A DNA stretch of 17,306 nt. Source: Cyclobacteriaceae bacterium (lineage in GTDB: Bacteria > Bacteroidota > Bacteroidia > Cytophagales > Cyclobacteriaceae). Of this stretch, positions 15,981 through 17,306 are shown piece after piece. The notes under the pieces are model-generated. The model had not been told where the DNA came from, made no database searches, and saw only the letters and a list, made by a program, of their open reading frames with translations. The translations under genes were made by a program, and so were the position numbers. Location of the stretch: NCBI GenBank assembly GCA_028279155.1, contig JANQST010000309.1, positions 1 to 17,306 of the forward strand, written 5' to 3'. The first letter of the stretch is position 1. The number at the start of each line of letters is the position of its first letter.

Positions 15981-17264
15981 ATGAGTGCAATAGAATCAAT
16001 GAGAAAGTTTTACATGAGGTACCAATCCGCTTGCCTTCTTGCATTCATTTTACTTCTAAATACCTGCATTTGTGCGTCGGCATCCGGACAAAGAGAGTTT
16101 GGATTTGCCATGCCTGAAGGTTCCAAAAAAGTGGAGATTGCATTTGAGGAGTACAACAATTTGATCGTCATTCCAATTACGATAAATAAATTTCTGACAC
16201 TTAAGTTTATCGTTGACACAGGGGTAGAAACAGCTATTCTAACCGAGAAGCTCTTTGCAGACATTTTGGATGCTCAATACATCCGGGAACTCAAAATAGC
16301 CGGCCCAGGAATTGAGGATTCTGTTGAGGTGTATGTTGCCAACAGAATGACCTTCTATCTACCTGGAGGTTTGGTAGGAAAGAATATGAATTTGCTGGTG
16401 CTTAAGGAAGATTATCTTAAGCTTTCCGAAAACATGGGAGATGAAATTTATGGTATCATTGGTTATGACATTTTCAGCCGCTTCGTTGTAGAAATAAACT
16501 ACCAGGAAAAAAAGCTCATCCTCCACGACCCAAAAACTTACAAGCCTAAGAGGAGATTCACAAGTGTTCCAATTACCATAATAAATAGTAAGCCATTTTT
16601 GAGCACTTCCATATCTCAAAAACAGGAAACAAATTCGTTGGACATTATGGTCGATACGGGTGCTAGTCACGCAGCATTGTTGGATTTCAGTAGTAGTGCT
16701 TCAGCAGAAAAGTATCTTCCTTCCAATAAAATAGTAACGAGACTTGGAACAGGAATAGGAGGGGAAATTTCTGGTTACTTAAGTAGGCTAGACAATCTCT
16801 CCATTGCACAATTTTCATTTGATAGCGTTCTCTTTTCTGCTCCATTTGAAGGTATCTACAACAAATCCATTAAGCGAGGATCTCAATATGGAACGATAGG
16901 CGGAGAAATTCTTAGACGATTACATGTAATCATCGATTATCGCAATGGAAAAATGTATCTCGAAAAATCTAAGAATTATGGCGATGCATTCGAGCACGAC
17001 ATGAGCGGTCTTACACTTAATGCCAAGGGAGAAAACCTGGATACGCTCGAAATTGTTGAAATCAAAGAATACAGCCCAGCCTACGACGCTGGCATCAGAA
17101 AAGGTGATGTAATTGTCAAGATTAATGGTAGGCATCTTGGAAACTCTTCGCTTTCAGATATTGTCGGAATGCTTAGAAGGCGAGAAGGCATGAAGGTAAA
17201 ATGCAAGTATCTGCGAAACGGGCAGGAAGTCATCACCAAGTTTCAGCTGAAACGTATGATTTAA
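15981..17264 (+). CDS. Secreted retropepsin-like aspartic protease with two DTG motifs and a C-terminal PDZ domain
   Basis: The 427-residue product has a signal peptide (hydrophobic core about residues 17-32, likely cut after CASA). The ATG at residue 7 (15999) is an alternative start and would give a more typical signal peptide. The mature part holds two related lobes: FIVDTGVETAIL with D79, and IMVDTGASHAAL with D225. Each is followed after exactly 78 residues by a matching segment, YGIIGYDIFSRF (Y157) and YGTIGGEILRRL (Y303). This fits an aspartic protease whose two catalytic aspartates sit in one chain. A PDZ domain follows (about 345-427, with EYSPAYDAGIRKGDVIVKING), as in periplasmic proteases that bind C-termini. 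Substrate is unknown. It lies 46 bp after the SNF2 gene. I am confident of the family, less so that it is catalytically active. Confidence 0.9.
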   Translation: MSAIESMRKFYMRYQSACLLAFILLLNTCICASASGQREFGFAMPEGSKKVEIAFEEYNNLIVIPITINKFLTLKFIVDTGVETAILTEKLFADILDAQYIRELKIAGPGIEDSVEVYVANRMTFYLPGGLVGKNMNLLVLKEDYLKLSENMGDEIYGIIGYDIFSRFVVEINYQEKKLILHDPKTYKPKRRFTSVPITIINSKPFLSTSISQKQETNSLDIMVDTGASHAALLDFSSSASAEKYLPSNKIVTRLGTGIGGEISGYLSRLDNLSIAQFSFDSVLFSAPFEGIYNKSIKRGSQYGTIGGEILRRLHVIIDYRNGKMYLEKSKNYGDAFEHDMSGLTLNAKGENLDTLEIVEIKEYSPAYDAGIRKGDVIVKINGRHLGNSSLSDIVGMLRRREGMKVKCKYLRNGQEVITKFQLKRMI

Positions 17265-17265
17265 C

Positions 17266-17306
17266 CTACTTTCTTTTCTTTTTTTTCTGCTTTTCCCACG
17301 CATCCA
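17266..17306 (-). CDS. Possible 3' end of a minus-strand gene with a lysine-rich C-terminus
   Basis: On the minus strand one frame reads DAWEKQKKKKRK followed by TAG, whose stop codon occupies 17266-17268, just beyond the protease stop. Lys/Arg-rich ends of this kind are common in Bacteroidota proteins, and the other convergent junctions in this window are equally tight. Only 12 codons are visible, so the product cannot be identified. The pyrimidine-rich plus strand here may simply be the complement of these lysine codons rather than a terminator. Confidence 0.4.
   Translation of the reverse strand, partial: DAWEKQKKKKRK

Noticed and set aside
17269..17290. Pyrimidine tract after the protease stop as a terminator
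   Set aside because: No stem precedes it, and the complement reads as lysine codons at the end of a likely minus-strand gene.

Overview
The window looks like chromosomal core sequence from a member of the Bacteroidota, probably of the Cytophagales type. The grounds are: start codons without Shine-Dalgarno sequences, a TAnnTTTG-like promoter box before glyA, a secreted lipoprotein paired with a DUF5723-type outer-membrane protein, a two-cysteine TatC loop and an rbfA-FtsX-permease pair, at a moderate GC content of very roughly 40%. I saw no rRNA, tRNA, CRISPR array, insertion sequence, phage gene or toxin-antitoxin pair. No stretch above 100 bp lacks a gene.

Layout. Bases 2-616 hold the 3' end of a SulP transporter with its STAS domain. 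It meets an oppositely oriented rluD-type pseudouridine synthase (613-1644) through a shared TTAA. A PLP enzyme of the ACC deaminase/D-cysteine desulfhydrase family (1662-2564) diverges from it. This is followed by a very acidic unrecognised lipoprotein (2590-4257) and, with no intervening base, a DUF5723-type barrel protein with a basic tail (4258-5916). radA (5920-7275, minus) converges on the barrel gene. Across a 54-bp divergent gap lie glyA (7330-8601), tatC (8605-9414) and rpiB (9480-9908). rpiB overlaps tail to tail with a multi-pass membrane protein that resembles GT-C glycosyltransferases (9898-11271, minus). Then come rbfA (11363-11722), a LolC/E-type permease (11719-12945), a SNF2 helicase starting with TTG (13025-15934) and a secreted protease-like protein with two DTG motifs and a PDZ domain (15981-17264). 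The last 41 bases probably carry the end of a minus-strand gene.

Most genes are housekeeping: RNA modification and ribosome maturation (rluD, rbfA), recombination (radA), one-carbon and pentose metabolism (glyA, rpiB), and protein export and envelope (tatC, LolC/E-type permease, lipoprotein plus barrel, aspartic protease). They form short transcription units packed tightly, with almost no space at convergent junctions. I found no convincing new multi-gene system. The most interesting items are the lipoprotein/barrel pair with opposite charge, the internally duplicated aspartic protease, the GT-C-like membrane protein and the uncharacterised 500-residue N-terminus of the SNF2 protein.
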